A DNA stretch of 10,033 bases from Pararhizobium_B sp051960215 (GCA_051960215.1 JBQCEN010000084.1:1-10033); one strand, 5' to 3'; positions 1-7,353 are shown, counted from the first letter of the stretch. A program made the numbers and translations. Notes: a model not told the origin generated them from the sequence alone.

Positions 1-15
1 AGCGGTGAATCGCGT

Positions 16-63
16 ATCCAGGGGGCTGGATCGAGAGGGGGCCTTGGCGGATGAACCGCCGGC
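16..63 (+). promoter_or_regulatory. dnaK leader with two small hairpins
   Basis: The 119 bases before dnaK contain no supported gene. They hold two inverted repeats. One is ATCCAG (16-21), loop GGGG, CTGGAT (26-31). The other is GGCGG (46-50), loop ATGAA, CCGCC (56-60), which can be lengthened by pairing GCC 41-43 with GGC 61-63 around a TT bulge. I see no CIRCE element and no clear heat-shock promoter, so the dnaK promoter probably lies upstream of the window. The hairpins may belong to the 5' untranslated leader of the dnaK mRNA. Any role in temperature control is inference; neither hairpin covers the dnaK ribosome binding site. Confidence 0.3.
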
Positions 64-107
64 ATCCCATTCGGGCGCCAAGTGGCCCGGCCAGCCTGCC
101 GCAAATG

Positions 108-115
108 AGAGGAAG
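108..115 (+). promoter_or_regulatory. dnaK ribosome binding site
   Basis: AGAGGAAG lies four bases before the ATG at 120. It decides the dnaK start: the in-frame ATG at 51 would add 23 residues that are not part of the DnaK family and has no comparable site before it. Confidence 0.75.
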
Positions 116-119
116 AACC

Positions 120-2042
<1,923 letters not shown>

Positions 2043-2055
2043 GGTGACGTCATTC

Positions 2056-2084
2056 GCCCGGCCGGGTCACGCTCCCGGCCGGGC
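2056..2084 (+). terminator. GC stem-loop between dnaK and dnaJ
   Basis: GCCCGGCCGGG (2056-2066) and CCCGGCCGGGC (2074-2084) form a perfect 11-bp stem with the 7-base loop TCACGCT. It starts 13 bases after the dnaK stop and ends 23 bases before the dnaJ ATG. No T-run follows (TTCGCTTGG), so full intrinsic termination is doubtful. Partial attenuation, or protection of the dnaK message 3' end so that more DnaK than DnaJ is made, is the likelier role; that is inference. Confidence 0.6.
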
Positions 2085-2107
2085 TTCGCTTGGGGCCGAT
2101 TCCACGA

Positions 2108-3250
2108 ATGGCAAAAGCTGACTTTTACGAGACGCTCGGGGTTTCGAAGGGAGCGGACGAGAGGGAGCTCAAGAGCGCCTTCCGCAAGCTCGCCATGCGG
2201 TATCACCCGGACAAGAACCCGGGCGACCACACCGCGGAAGTCAGGTTCAAGGAAATCAACGAAGCCTACGAGACGCTGAAGGACCCGCAGAAGCGGGCCG
2301 CCTACGACCGTTTCGGCCATGCCGCCTTCGAGAACGGCGGAATGGGCGGCGGCTTCGGGGCGGGCGGCTTCGGCGGCGCCGGCGGCTTCTCCGACATCTT
2401 CGAGGACATCTTCGGCGAGATGATGGGCGGCGGGCGCCAGCGGCGCTCCTCCGGCGGGCGCGAGCGCGGAGCGGACCTGCGCTACAACCTGGAAATCTCG
2501 CTCGAGGAGGCCTTTGCCGGCAAGACGGCGCAGATCCACGTGCCGACCTCCGTCACCTGCGACGTCTGTTCCGGCTCGGGCGCCAAGCCCGGCACCAAGC
2601 CGCAGACCTGCCCGACCTGCGGCGGCAACGGCCGCGTGCGCGCGGCGCAGGGTTTCTTCTCGATCGAGCGCACCTGCCCGACCTGCCACGGCCGCGGCCA
2701 GACGATCGCCGACCCCTGCGGCAAGTGCCACGGCCAGGGCCGCGTCACCGAGGAGCGCTCGCGATCGGTGAACATCCCCGCCGGCATCGAGGATGGCACG
2801 CGCATCCGGCTCGCCGGCGAGGGCGAGGCGGGCCTGCGCGGCGGGCCTGCCGGCGACCTCTACATCTTCCTCTCCGTCAAGCCGCACGAGTTCTTCCAGC
2901 GCGACGGGGCCGACCTCTACTGCTCCGTTCCCGTCTCCATGTCGACGGCCGCCCTCGGCGGCAAGTTCGAGGTGACGACCCTCGACGGATCGAAGTCGCG
3001 CGTCACCGTGCCGGAGGGCACGCAGAACGGCCGCCAGTTCCGCCTCAAGGGCAAGGGCATGCCGGTGCTGCGCTCGGCGCAGACGGGCGACCTCTACATC
3101 CAGATCGCGATCGAGACGCCGCAGAACCTTTCCAAGCGGCAGCGCGAGCTGCTGCAGGAGTTCGAGCAGCTCTCCTCGAAGGACAACAGCCCGGAATCGC
3201 ATGGCTTCTTCGCTCGGATGAAGGATTTCTTCGACACGCTCAGCGAATGA
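2108..3250 (+). CDS. dnaJ: Hsp40 co-chaperone DnaJ
   Basis: DnaJ delivers unfolded clients to DnaK and stimulates its ATPase. The 380-residue product is a full type I (class A) Hsp40. The J domain at about 1-70 has the essential HPD at 33-35. A Gly/Phe-rich segment follows (about 75-115). The zinc domain, 151 to 211, has four CxxCxGxG repeats: CDVCSGSG, CPTCGGNG, CPTCHGRG and CGKCHGQG, all eight cysteines present. The C-terminal substrate-binding and dimerisation domains complete it. I chose the ATG at 2108 because MAKADFYETLGV is the normal family N-terminus; an in-frame TTG at 2090 would add six residues. The ribosome binding site is weak (GGGG about 12 bases upstream), so translation may depend on that of dnaK or on the stem-loop just before it. 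Confidence 0.97.
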   Translation: MAKADFYETLGVSKGADERELKSAFRKLAMRYHPDKNPGDHTAEVRFKEINEAYETLKDPQKRAAYDRFGHAAFENGGMGGGFGAGGFGGAGGFSDIFEDIFGEMMGGGRQRRSSGGRERGADLRYNLEISLEEAFAGKTAQIHVPTSVTCDVCSGSGAKPGTKPQTCPTCGGNGRVRAAQGFFSIERTCPTCHGRGQTIADPCGKCHGQGRVTEERSRSVNIPAGIEDGTRIRLAGEGEAGLRGGPAGDLYIFLSVKPHEFFQRDGADLYCSVPVSMSTAALGGKFEVTTLDGSKSRVTVPEGTQNGRQFRLKGKGMPVLRSAQTGDLYIQIAIETPQNLSKRQRELLQEFEQLSSKDNSPESHGFFARMKDFFDTLSE

Positions 3251-3260
3251 TGGTCGCGCG

Positions 3261-3331
3261 GGGCAGGACGGGCAGGACATACCAAGCCCGCGCCCGCCCG
3301 CGGCGATGACGGCTTGCCGCGGCTTCCGCGG
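3261..3331 (+). promoter_or_regulatory. dnaJ-pmtA intergenic palindromes and 9-bp tandem repeat
   Basis: The 150-base gap after dnaJ has no supported gene. GGGCAGGAC occurs twice head to tail (3261-3269 and 3270-3278). CCGCGG occurs three times (3298-3303, 3317-3322, 3326-3331). The first two copies extend to CCGCGGC (3298-3304) and GCCGCGG (3316-3322), giving a 7-bp stem with an 11-base loop; the last two could pair across a 3-base loop. Without a T-run this is only a possible terminator for dnaK-dnaJ. I could not find a convincing promoter for pmtA between 3332 and 3385. Confidence 0.35.
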
Positions 3332-3385
3332 ATCGGGATCGAAACTCGGCGTGGCGTCGCAAGCCTTCAATGCGGCGCAGGCCAT

Positions 3386-3394
3386 GGAGAGGAG
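3386..3394 (+). promoter_or_regulatory. pmtA ribosome binding site
   Basis: GGAGAGGAG ends six bases before the ATG at 3401. It fixes that ATG as the start over the in-frame TTG at 3314, whose extra 29 residues look unlike the protein family. Confidence 0.7.
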
Positions 3395-3400
3395 ACGCCG

Positions 3401-4003
3401 ATGAGGCAGGCCCTGCACAAGCGCATCGTCCGGAAGTTCGACGACGAGATCCGCTTCTTCAAGGGATGGATCGACGGCCCGAAGCAGGTCGGCGCCATCG
3501 TACCCACCTCTCCGATCACGGCCCGACGCATGGCGAGCGTCATCGACGCCGCCTCCGGGCGGCCGGTGCTCGAGCTCGGGCCTGGCACCGGCGCCGTCAC
3601 GAAGGCAATTCTCGATCAGGGCATCGCGCCGGAACGGCTCTACTCGATCGAGTACTCCCACGACTTCTTCACGCGGCTCGTCGAGGACTACCCTTCGGTC
3701 CGCTTCATTCACGGCGACGCCTTCGATCTCAATGCGGCGCTCGGCGACGACCGCGGCCTCGTCTTCGATTCCATCATCTCGGCGATCCCGCTCCTTTCCT
3801 TCCCGATGGAGCGGCGCGTCGCGCTGGTCGACAGCCTGCTCGACCGCGTGCCGGCGGGCCGGCCCGTCGTCCAGATCTCCTATGGCGCCGTCTCCCCGGT
3901 CGCGCCGAAGCGCGCCGCCTTCGCGGTCGAGCCGCTCGACTGGGTGGTGCGCAACATCCCGCCGGCGCGGCTCTGGGTCTATCGCCGGCCGCGCGCGGCA
4001 TGA
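3401..4003 (+). CDS. pmtA: Phosphatidylethanolamine N-methyltransferase, rhizobial PmtA type
   Basis: This SAM-dependent enzyme is expected to methylate phosphatidylethanolamine three times to phosphatidylcholine at the inner face of the cytoplasmic membrane. The 200-residue product matches the small soluble class I methyltransferases called PmtA in Sinorhizobium and Agrobacterium, in length and in sequence as I remember them. The amphipathic N-terminus (about 1-25, rich in Lys, Arg and Phe) would suit membrane association. FFKGWID and VGAIVPTS precede the SAM motif ELGPGTG at 58-64. An acidic motif IEYS and then GDAFDL follow, and QISYG and NIPPA lie near the C-terminus. There is no transmembrane segment. 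Its stop TGA overlaps a downstream ATG (ATGA, 4000-4003). The related KsgA-type rRNA dimethylases share the fold but lack this N-terminus. Substrate is inferred from family, not shown by the sequence. Confidence 0.85.
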   Translation: MRQALHKRIVRKFDDEIRFFKGWIDGPKQVGAIVPTSPITARRMASVIDAASGRPVLELGPGTGAVTKAILDQGIAPERLYSIEYSHDFFTRLVEDYPSVRFIHGDAFDLNAALGDDRGLVFDSIISAIPLLSFPMERRVALVDSLLDRVPAGRPVVQISYGAVSPVAPKRAAFAVEPLDWVVRNIPPARLWVYRRPRAA

Positions 4004-4020
4004 GCGACTGCCTCCGATGA
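4000..4020 (+). other. Six-codon reading frame bridging pmtA and the FMN reductase gene
   Basis: ATG AGC GAC TGC CTC CGA TGA (peptide MSDCLR) starts in an ATGA overlap with the pmtA stop (4000-4003) and ends in another ATGA overlap with the next gene's start (4017-4020). It has no Shine-Dalgarno of its own. It could carry a terminating ribosome from pmtA to the FMN reductase start, which itself lacks a clear binding site. Whether it is translated is unknown; two overlaps in such a short stretch may be chance. Confidence 0.25.
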
Positions 4021-4601
4021 CCCCGCCGAAGATCCTCGTCGTCCCCGGCTCGCTGCGCGCCGGCTCGTTCAACATCCGCCTCGCGGCAGCCGGCGCGCTG
4101 GAACTCGCCCGGCAGGGCGCCGACGTCACGCGGCTCTCGCTCGAGGACTATCCGCTGCCGATCATGGACCAGAACGTCGAGAAGGCAACCGGCATTCCCG
4201 AGAACGCCATGAAGCTCGGGCGGATGATCGCGGCGCACGACGCGCTTCTCCTCTGCTCGCCGGAATACAACGCCTCGATCCCGCCGCTCGTGAAGAACAC
4301 GATCGACTGGATAAGCCGCATCAAGACCGACGGCGAGACGCGGCTCAGGCCCTTCGACGGCAAGCTCGTGGCGCTCGGGGCGGCGTCCGACGGGCGGTAT
4401 GGCGGCGTTCGCTGCCTCAACCACCTGCGCGCCGTGCTCGTCAACCTCGCGGCCGAGGTGATCAGCGCGCAGTGCTCCGTCTCGGGTGCCTCGCAGGCCT
4501 TCGACGAAAGCGGCCGGATCGTCGACGAACGCACCGGCCGGACGCTTGCCCGCACCTGCCGGTCGCTCATCGACCACTGCCGCCTCGCCGCGATCCGCTG
4601 A
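4017..4601 (+). CDS. NADPH-dependent FMN reductase family flavoprotein
   Basis: The 194-residue product is a flavodoxin-fold oxidoreductase of the NADPH-dependent FMN reductase family, which includes quinone, azo-dye and chromate reductases. The FMN phosphate loop GSLRAGSFN is at 11-19, after a short beta strand (KILVVP). The second flavin-binding motif, SPEYNASIPPLVKNTIDW, starts at 81; the family form is SPEYNxSxPxxLKNxxDW. No signal peptide or membrane segment is visible. Members reduce flavins or quinones with NAD(P)H and often protect against oxidative stress; the substrate here cannot be read from sequence. The start ATG at 4017 is 13 bases after pmtA ends and has no evident ribosome binding site, so coupling to pmtA is likely. 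The ATG at 4000 is not usable, since its frame stops at 4018. No particular named gene is claimed. Confidence 0.85.
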   Translation: MTPPKILVVPGSLRAGSFNIRLAAAGALELARQGADVTRLSLEDYPLPIMDQNVEKATGIPENAMKLGRMIAAHDALLLCSPEYNASIPPLVKNTIDWISRIKTDGETRLRPFDGKLVALGAASDGRYGGVRCLNHLRAVLVNLAAEVISAQCSVSGASQAFDESGRIVDERTGRTLARTCRSLIDHCRLAAIR

Positions 4602-4678
4602 CCGGCTTGCCCGGACGCAGCCTACATGCGAAGACCCGGCCGGACCAGGACTTGACGCATCAAAGGAGAGGCAGTCGC

Positions 4679-5389
4679 ATGGGACCCGAGACACGCGACC
4701 GGCTCATCGTCGGGCTCGACGTTCCGACCCTTGCCGCGGCCGAAGCGATCGTCGGCACGCTCGGCGACACCGTCTCCTTCTACAAGATCGGCTATCAGCT
4801 CGCCTTCGCGGGCGGGCTCGGATTTGCGCAAGAACTCGTCAAGGACGGCAAGCGCGTCTTCCTCGACATGAAGCTCCTCGACATCGACAACACCGTCGCG
4901 AAGGGCGTCGAGTCCATCGCGCGCATGGGCGTCTCCATGCTGACGCTGCACGCCTACCCGAAAGCGATGCGGGCGGCGGTCGAGGCGGCGCGGGGGTCAA
5001 GCCTCTGCCTGCTCGGCGTCACCGTCCTGACCTCGATGGACGCGGCGGACATGGCGGAGGCCGGCTATCACGACAACCCGCAGAGCCTCGTCCTCCGCCG
5101 TACAAGCCAGGCGCGCGAGGCGGGCATGGGCGGCCTCGTCTGCTCGGCGGCGGAAGCAGCGGCGGTCCGCGCCGTCGTCGGCGCCGAGATGGCCGTGGTG
5201 ACGCCGGGCATCCGGCCGGCGGGGGCCGACCATGGCGACCAGAAGCGCGTGATGACGCCCGGCGAGGCCATCCGCGCCGGCGCGAGCCACCTCGTCGTCG
5301 CGCGACCGGTCGTCGGGGCGTCCGATCCGAAGGCGGCCGCCGCCGCGATCCTCACCGAGATCGCTGCCGCGGCAGCAGAGACCGCATAG
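4679..5389 (+). CDS. pyrF: Orotidine 5'-phosphate decarboxylase
   Basis: PyrF catalyses the last step of de novo pyrimidine synthesis, orotidine 5'-phosphate to UMP, in the cytoplasm. The 236-residue TIM-barrel protein has the usual bacterial type I length. GLDVP is at 12-16. The catalytic D-x-K-x-x-D array is seen in DMKLLDIDNTV, with Asp63, Lys65 and Asp68. The phosphate-binding motif TPGIRP is at 175-180, and the final strand motif is VVARPVV around 206-212. That last motif is usually GRP; here Ala208 replaces the Gly while the phosphate-contacting Arg209 is kept. The start is supported by AAAGGAGAGG at 4662-4671. The 77-base gap from the FMN reductase gene has no convincing promoter or terminator, so the two may share a transcript. 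Confidence 0.96.
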   Translation: MGPETRDRLIVGLDVPTLAAAEAIVGTLGDTVSFYKIGYQLAFAGGLGFAQELVKDGKRVFLDMKLLDIDNTVAKGVESIARMGVSMLTLHAYPKAMRAAVEAARGSSLCLLGVTVLTSMDAADMAEAGYHDNPQSLVLRRTSQAREAGMGGLVCSAAEAAAVRAVVGAEMAVVTPGIRPAGADHGDQKRVMTPGEAIRAGASHLVVARPVVGASDPKAAAAAILTEIAAAAAETA

Positions 5390-5406
5390 GCAAGGAGGGC
5401 CAGGCC

Positions 5407-5700
5407 ATGGCGAAGGGATACTGGATCGCGCACATCGATGTCGCCGATCCCGAGCGCTACAAGGACTATATCCGCACGGCGACGCCCGCCTACGAGAAGT
5501 ATGGCGCGGTCTTCCTTGTGCGCGGCGGGCAGTTCGAGGCGGTCGAGGGCGCGGCGCGCAAGCGCACCGTCGTCATCGAGTTCCCGTCCTACCAGGCCGC
5601 GATCGACTGCTACGAGAGCGAAACCTACCGCGCCGCACGCGCCATCCGGCAGGCGACGGCGACGGGCGAGGTGATGATCGTCGAGGGCCACGAGGCCTGA
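5407..5700 (+). CDS. DUF1330 family protein
   Basis: A 97-residue protein of the DUF1330 family, a small ferredoxin-like alpha/beta fold of the dimeric alpha-beta barrel kind. Family marks are the opening GYWIAHIDVADPERYKDY, the central FLVRGGQFE, the VVIEFPSYQAAIDCY segment and the closing MIVEG. The length is normal and there is no signal peptide. The biochemical role of the family is not established; the fold is shared with small monooxygenases and stress-responsive barrel proteins, but I see no basis for choosing an activity. It starts 17 bases after pyrF, with a strong AAGGAGGG site (5392-5399) seven bases before the ATG, so it is almost certainly co-transcribed with pyrF. Confidence 0.85.
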   Translation: MAKGYWIAHIDVADPERYKDYIRTATPAYEKYGAVFLVRGGQFEAVEGAARKRTVVIEFPSYQAAIDCYESETYRAARAIRQATATGEVMIVEGHEA

Positions 5701-5747
5701 CCGCCGCGCCGCCGTCGTTCGGAGGCCAAGTGGAGGACCTCGCCGCT

Positions 5748-5776
5748 CTTCACCTGTCGCGCCATATTGGCTAAGA
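5748..5776 (+). promoter_or_regulatory. Weak candidate promoter before the NDUFA9-like gene
   Basis: In the 117-base gap after the DUF1330 gene, CTTCAC (5748-5753) and CTAAGA (5771-5776) are 17 bases apart. The -35 matches the rhizobial CTTGAC at five of six bases; the -10 matches CTATAT at only three. It would serve the gene at 5818. It may be chance, and read-through from pyrF remains possible. Confidence 0.25.
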
Positions 5777-5803
5777 GCAGCTCGGAATTTCTGAAGTTTG
5801 CGC

Positions 5804-5809
5804 AAGGAG
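5804..5809 (+). promoter_or_regulatory. Ribosome binding site of the NDUFA9-like gene
   Basis: AAGGAG lies eight bases before the ATG at 5818 and decides that start over the in-frame TTG at 5767, which would add 17 residues with no family match. Confidence 0.65.
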
Positions 5810-5817
5810 CGAAGGGC

Positions 5818-6798
5818 ATGGAAGCGATCGAGCAGCCGAAACTGGTCACGGTGTTCGGGGGTTCCGGCTTCCTCGGCCGCCACCTCGTCGAGGCGCTGGC
5901 GCGGCGGGGCTACCGCATCCGCGTCGCCGTGCGCCGTCCGGAGCTTGCGGGCTACCTGCAGCCGCTCGGCCATGTCGGCCAGATCGTGGCCGTGCAGGCC
6001 AACCTGCGCTACCGCGAGTCGATCGAGCGGGCGGTCGCCGGCGCGGATCACGTCGTCAACTGCGTCGGAATCCTCTTCGAACAAGGCCGCCAGACCTTCG
6101 ACGCCGTGCAGGATTTCGGCGCCCGAGCCGTGGCGGAGGCGACGCGGGCGACCGGCGCCCGGCTGACCCATGTCTCGGCGATCGGCGCCGACGTGGAATC
6201 GGACTCGCGCTACGCCCGCAGCAAGGGCCGCGCCGAGACGGCCGTGATGGAGACGCTGCCCGACGCGACCATCGTCCGTCCGTCGATCGTCTTCGGCCCG
6301 GAGGACCAGTTCTTCAACAAGTTCGCCGACATGGCGCGCTTCTCGCCGTTCCTGCCGCTGATCGGCGGCGGCAAGACGCGCTTCCAGCCGGTCTACGTCG
6401 TCGACGTCGCCGAGGCGATCGCCCGCAGCGTCGACGGGACGATTCCTGCCGGACGCGTCTACGAGCTCGGCGGACCGGAGGTGCTCACCTTCCGCCAGTG
6501 CATGGAGGAGATGCTGAGGGTCATCGCCCGCAAGCGCCGGCTCGTTTCGCTGCCCTGGGGGGCGGCCTCGACGATCGCCGCCTTCAGCGCGGCGGTTCCC
6601 TTCGTGACGCCGCCGCTGACGCAGGACCAGGTGACGCTGCTGAAGCACGACAACGTCGTCTCCGACGCTGCGAAGAAGGACGGGCGGACCCTTCCGGGCA
6701 TCGGCATCAAACCGACCAATCTCGGTGCGGTGTTGCCGAGCTACCTCGTCCGCTTCCGCGTCGCCGGGCAGTTCACCCGGGACATCGAACTCGTCTGA
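5818..6798 (+). CDS. NDUFA9-like complex I associated atypical SDR, NAD(P)-binding
   Basis: The 326-residue product is an atypical short-chain dehydrogenase of the group related to the 39-kDa NDUFA9 subunit of mitochondrial complex I. The Rossmann motif GGSGFLG at 14-20 follows a beta strand, and an Arg-rich stretch (RIRVAVRRP) follows the first helix, as expected for NADP(H) binding. HVVNCVGIL (78-86), THVSAIGAD (117-125) and a YxxxK pair (Tyr132, Lys136, in YARSKGRAE) follow. Then come IVRPSIVFGPEDQFFNKFA and a C-terminal half with FQPVYVVDVAEAI and YELGGPEVLTF. No membrane segment is clear. In alphaproteobacteria such proteins may help assemble or stabilise NADH dehydrogenase, or act as general oxidoreductases; the sequence does not decide. 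A stem-loop follows the stop. Confidence 0.85.
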   Translation: MEAIEQPKLVTVFGGSGFLGRHLVEALARRGYRIRVAVRRPELAGYLQPLGHVGQIVAVQANLRYRESIERAVAGADHVVNCVGILFEQGRQTFDAVQDFGARAVAEATRATGARLTHVSAIGADVESDSRYARSKGRAETAVMETLPDATIVRPSIVFGPEDQFFNKFADMARFSPFLPLIGGGKTRFQPVYVVDVAEAIARSVDGTIPAGRVYELGGPEVLTFRQCMEEMLRVIARKRRLVSLPWGAASTIAAFSAAVPFVTPPLTQDQVTLLKHDNVVSDAAKKDGRTLPGIGIKPTNLGAVLPSYLVRFRVAGQFTRDIELV

Positions 6799-6812
6799 GC
6801 GTGTTGCGAAAC

Positions 6813-6850
6813 GGCACTGTGGCAAATTAACAGTGCCTGAAGAAATTTGC
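6813..6850 (+). terminator. Hairpin after the NDUFA9-like gene, with a competing alternative pairing
   Basis: GGCACTGT (6813-6820) and ACAGTGCC (6830-6837) form a perfect 8-bp stem with a 9-base loop, 15 bases after the stop. No T-run follows, so termination would be weak or factor-dependent. GCAAATT (6822-6828, mostly in the loop) can instead pair with AATTTGC (6844-6850). The two pairings cannot form together. The stretch is AT-rich compared with its surroundings. Confidence 0.4.
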
Positions 6851-6888
6851 TCGAATATGCCCGAAGCCGCGAGCCGAGCTTCTTGAAC

Positions 6889-6903
6889 GGTTCTGCCGGA
6901 ACC
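6889..6903 (+). repeat. Short inverted repeat in the 6799-7005 gap
   Basis: GGTTC (6889-6893) and GAACC (6899-6903) are separated by TGCCG. It could be an operator half-site pair or chance. The rest of the 207-base gap holds no gene I can support. A poor promoter-like pair, CTTTCG (6949-6954) and CTATCC (6973-6978) 18 bases apart, is the only candidate I found for the small gene at 7006. Confidence 0.2.
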
Positions 6904-6994
6904 TGTACGTGCCGCCTGCGTTTCGTACGGGAGAGGCAAGGTCGCCGGCTTTCGGTCGGCTCGCCAGGCAGTCTATCCGGTCGTGTCCGGTGGC

Positions 6995-6999
6995 AGGGG
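6995..6999 (+). promoter_or_regulatory. Ribosome binding site of the small peptide gene
   Basis: AGGGG lies six bases before the ATG at 7006. It supports that ATG rather than more upstream in-frame starts, whose added sequence (Arg- and Ser-rich) looks non-coding. Confidence 0.45.
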
Positions 7000-7005
7000 T
7001 TGGAA

Positions 7006-7170
7006 ATGGGTAAAGCGGTCGTCTCGTCTTTCGTCTTCGCAACAGTCGCCATTCTCGCAGCGTCGTTCTTCGCGCCCCGTTCAAACGCCGGCGTCGAGGC
7101 GAGTTGCGCGCCGGCCTACGGCCTCAATCCGTGCGCCGTCAGCGCTCCGGCCTACGGTCTCGCGCGCTAG
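7006..7170 (+). CDS. Hypothetical small secreted peptide with duplicated APAYGL motif
   Basis: A 54-residue reading frame that I do not recognise. The N-terminus looks like a Sec signal peptide: Lys3, a hydrophobic run from about 5 to 22, and a plausible signal peptidase I site after SNA (residue 28). The mature part would be only 26 residues, with two cysteines (Cys34, Cys43) that could form a disulfide, and two copies of APAYGL (35-40 and 47-52) spaced by 12. The coding copies at 7108-7125 and 7144-7161 match at 16 of 18 bases, and both differences are silent, which favours a real coding sequence. A single membrane anchor is the alternative reading. The stop TAG shares two bases with the palindromic repeat that begins at 7169. 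Function is unknown. Confidence 0.5.
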   Translation: MGKAVVSSFVFATVAILAASFFAPRSNAGVEASCAPAYGLNPCAVSAPAYGLAR

Positions 7171-7270
7171 ATCGTTTCCGCGTTTTCGTTGAATCGCGAG
7201 AACGTCTATGCCTTTGTTCTCGCGTTTCCGGACGGAAAACCGGTTTCCACTTTTCCTGGAAACGCTCCAG
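7169..7270. repeat. Rhizobiales palindromic intergenic repeat element
   Basis: This is a two-hairpin element of a type I recognise from intergenic regions of many Rhizobiales. Left hairpin: 7169-7182 pairs with 7195-7207 with one bulge, one wobble and one mismatch; its inner part CGCGAGAAC (7195-7203) also matches GTTCTCGCG (7216-7224) as a perfect 9-bp inverted repeat. Right hairpin: GCGTTTCC (7222-7229) pairs with GGAAACGC (7258-7265), and inside it GGAAAA (7234-7239) pairs with TTTTCC (7251-7256). The 10-bp palindrome AAACCGGTTT is at 7237-7246. Similar elements are dispersed in many copies and may be mobilised in trans by REP-type transposases or act on mRNA ends. The ends given are approximate. 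Confidence 0.75.
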
Positions 7271-7308
7271 GGCTCTTTCCGTCACCCGCTCCGCGGGGCA
7301 GTCGCCGC

Positions 7309-7353
7309 CCCGGCGCTTGCCGGGACGCCGTGGCTGGGCGCGCGGGAGCGCCC
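7309..7353 (+). terminator. Two GC hairpins upstream of the gst promoter
   Basis: CCCGGC (7309-7314), loop GCTT, GCCGGG (7319-7324) is a perfect 6-bp stem. GGGCGC (7336-7341), a 6-base loop, GCGCCC (7348-7353) is another, followed by CTTGTCTTGT, which is only partly T-rich. The second could end transcription from the left; it directly abuts the -35 region of the next promoter. Confidence 0.4.

Noticed and set aside
51..119. In-frame ATG at 51 as the dnaK start.
   Set aside because: The added 23 residues do not belong to DnaK, while the ATG at 120 has a good ribosome binding site and begins the family N-terminus MGKVIGIDLG.
1..119. A CIRCE element or heat-shock promoter before dnaK.
   Set aside because: No TTAGCACTC-type inverted repeat and no recognisable RpoH boxes are present in these bases; the promoter is probably upstream.
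4651..4656. A perfect CTTGAC -35 box before pyrF.
   Set aside because: The sequence 17 bases downstream (GTCGCA) does not resemble a -10 box, and the spacer would contain the pyrF ribosome binding site.
6883..6911. TTGAAC (6883-6888) with TACGTG (6906-6911) as a promoter for the small peptide gene.
   Set aside because: Spacing is 17, but the -10 box matches the consensus at only two positions.
5068..6939. A 623-codon minus-strand open frame opposite pyrF, the DUF1330 gene and the NDUFA9-like gene.
   Set aside because: It is a shadow of genes with clear family motifs; its translation is low-complexity Arg, Ala and Asp with no known fold.
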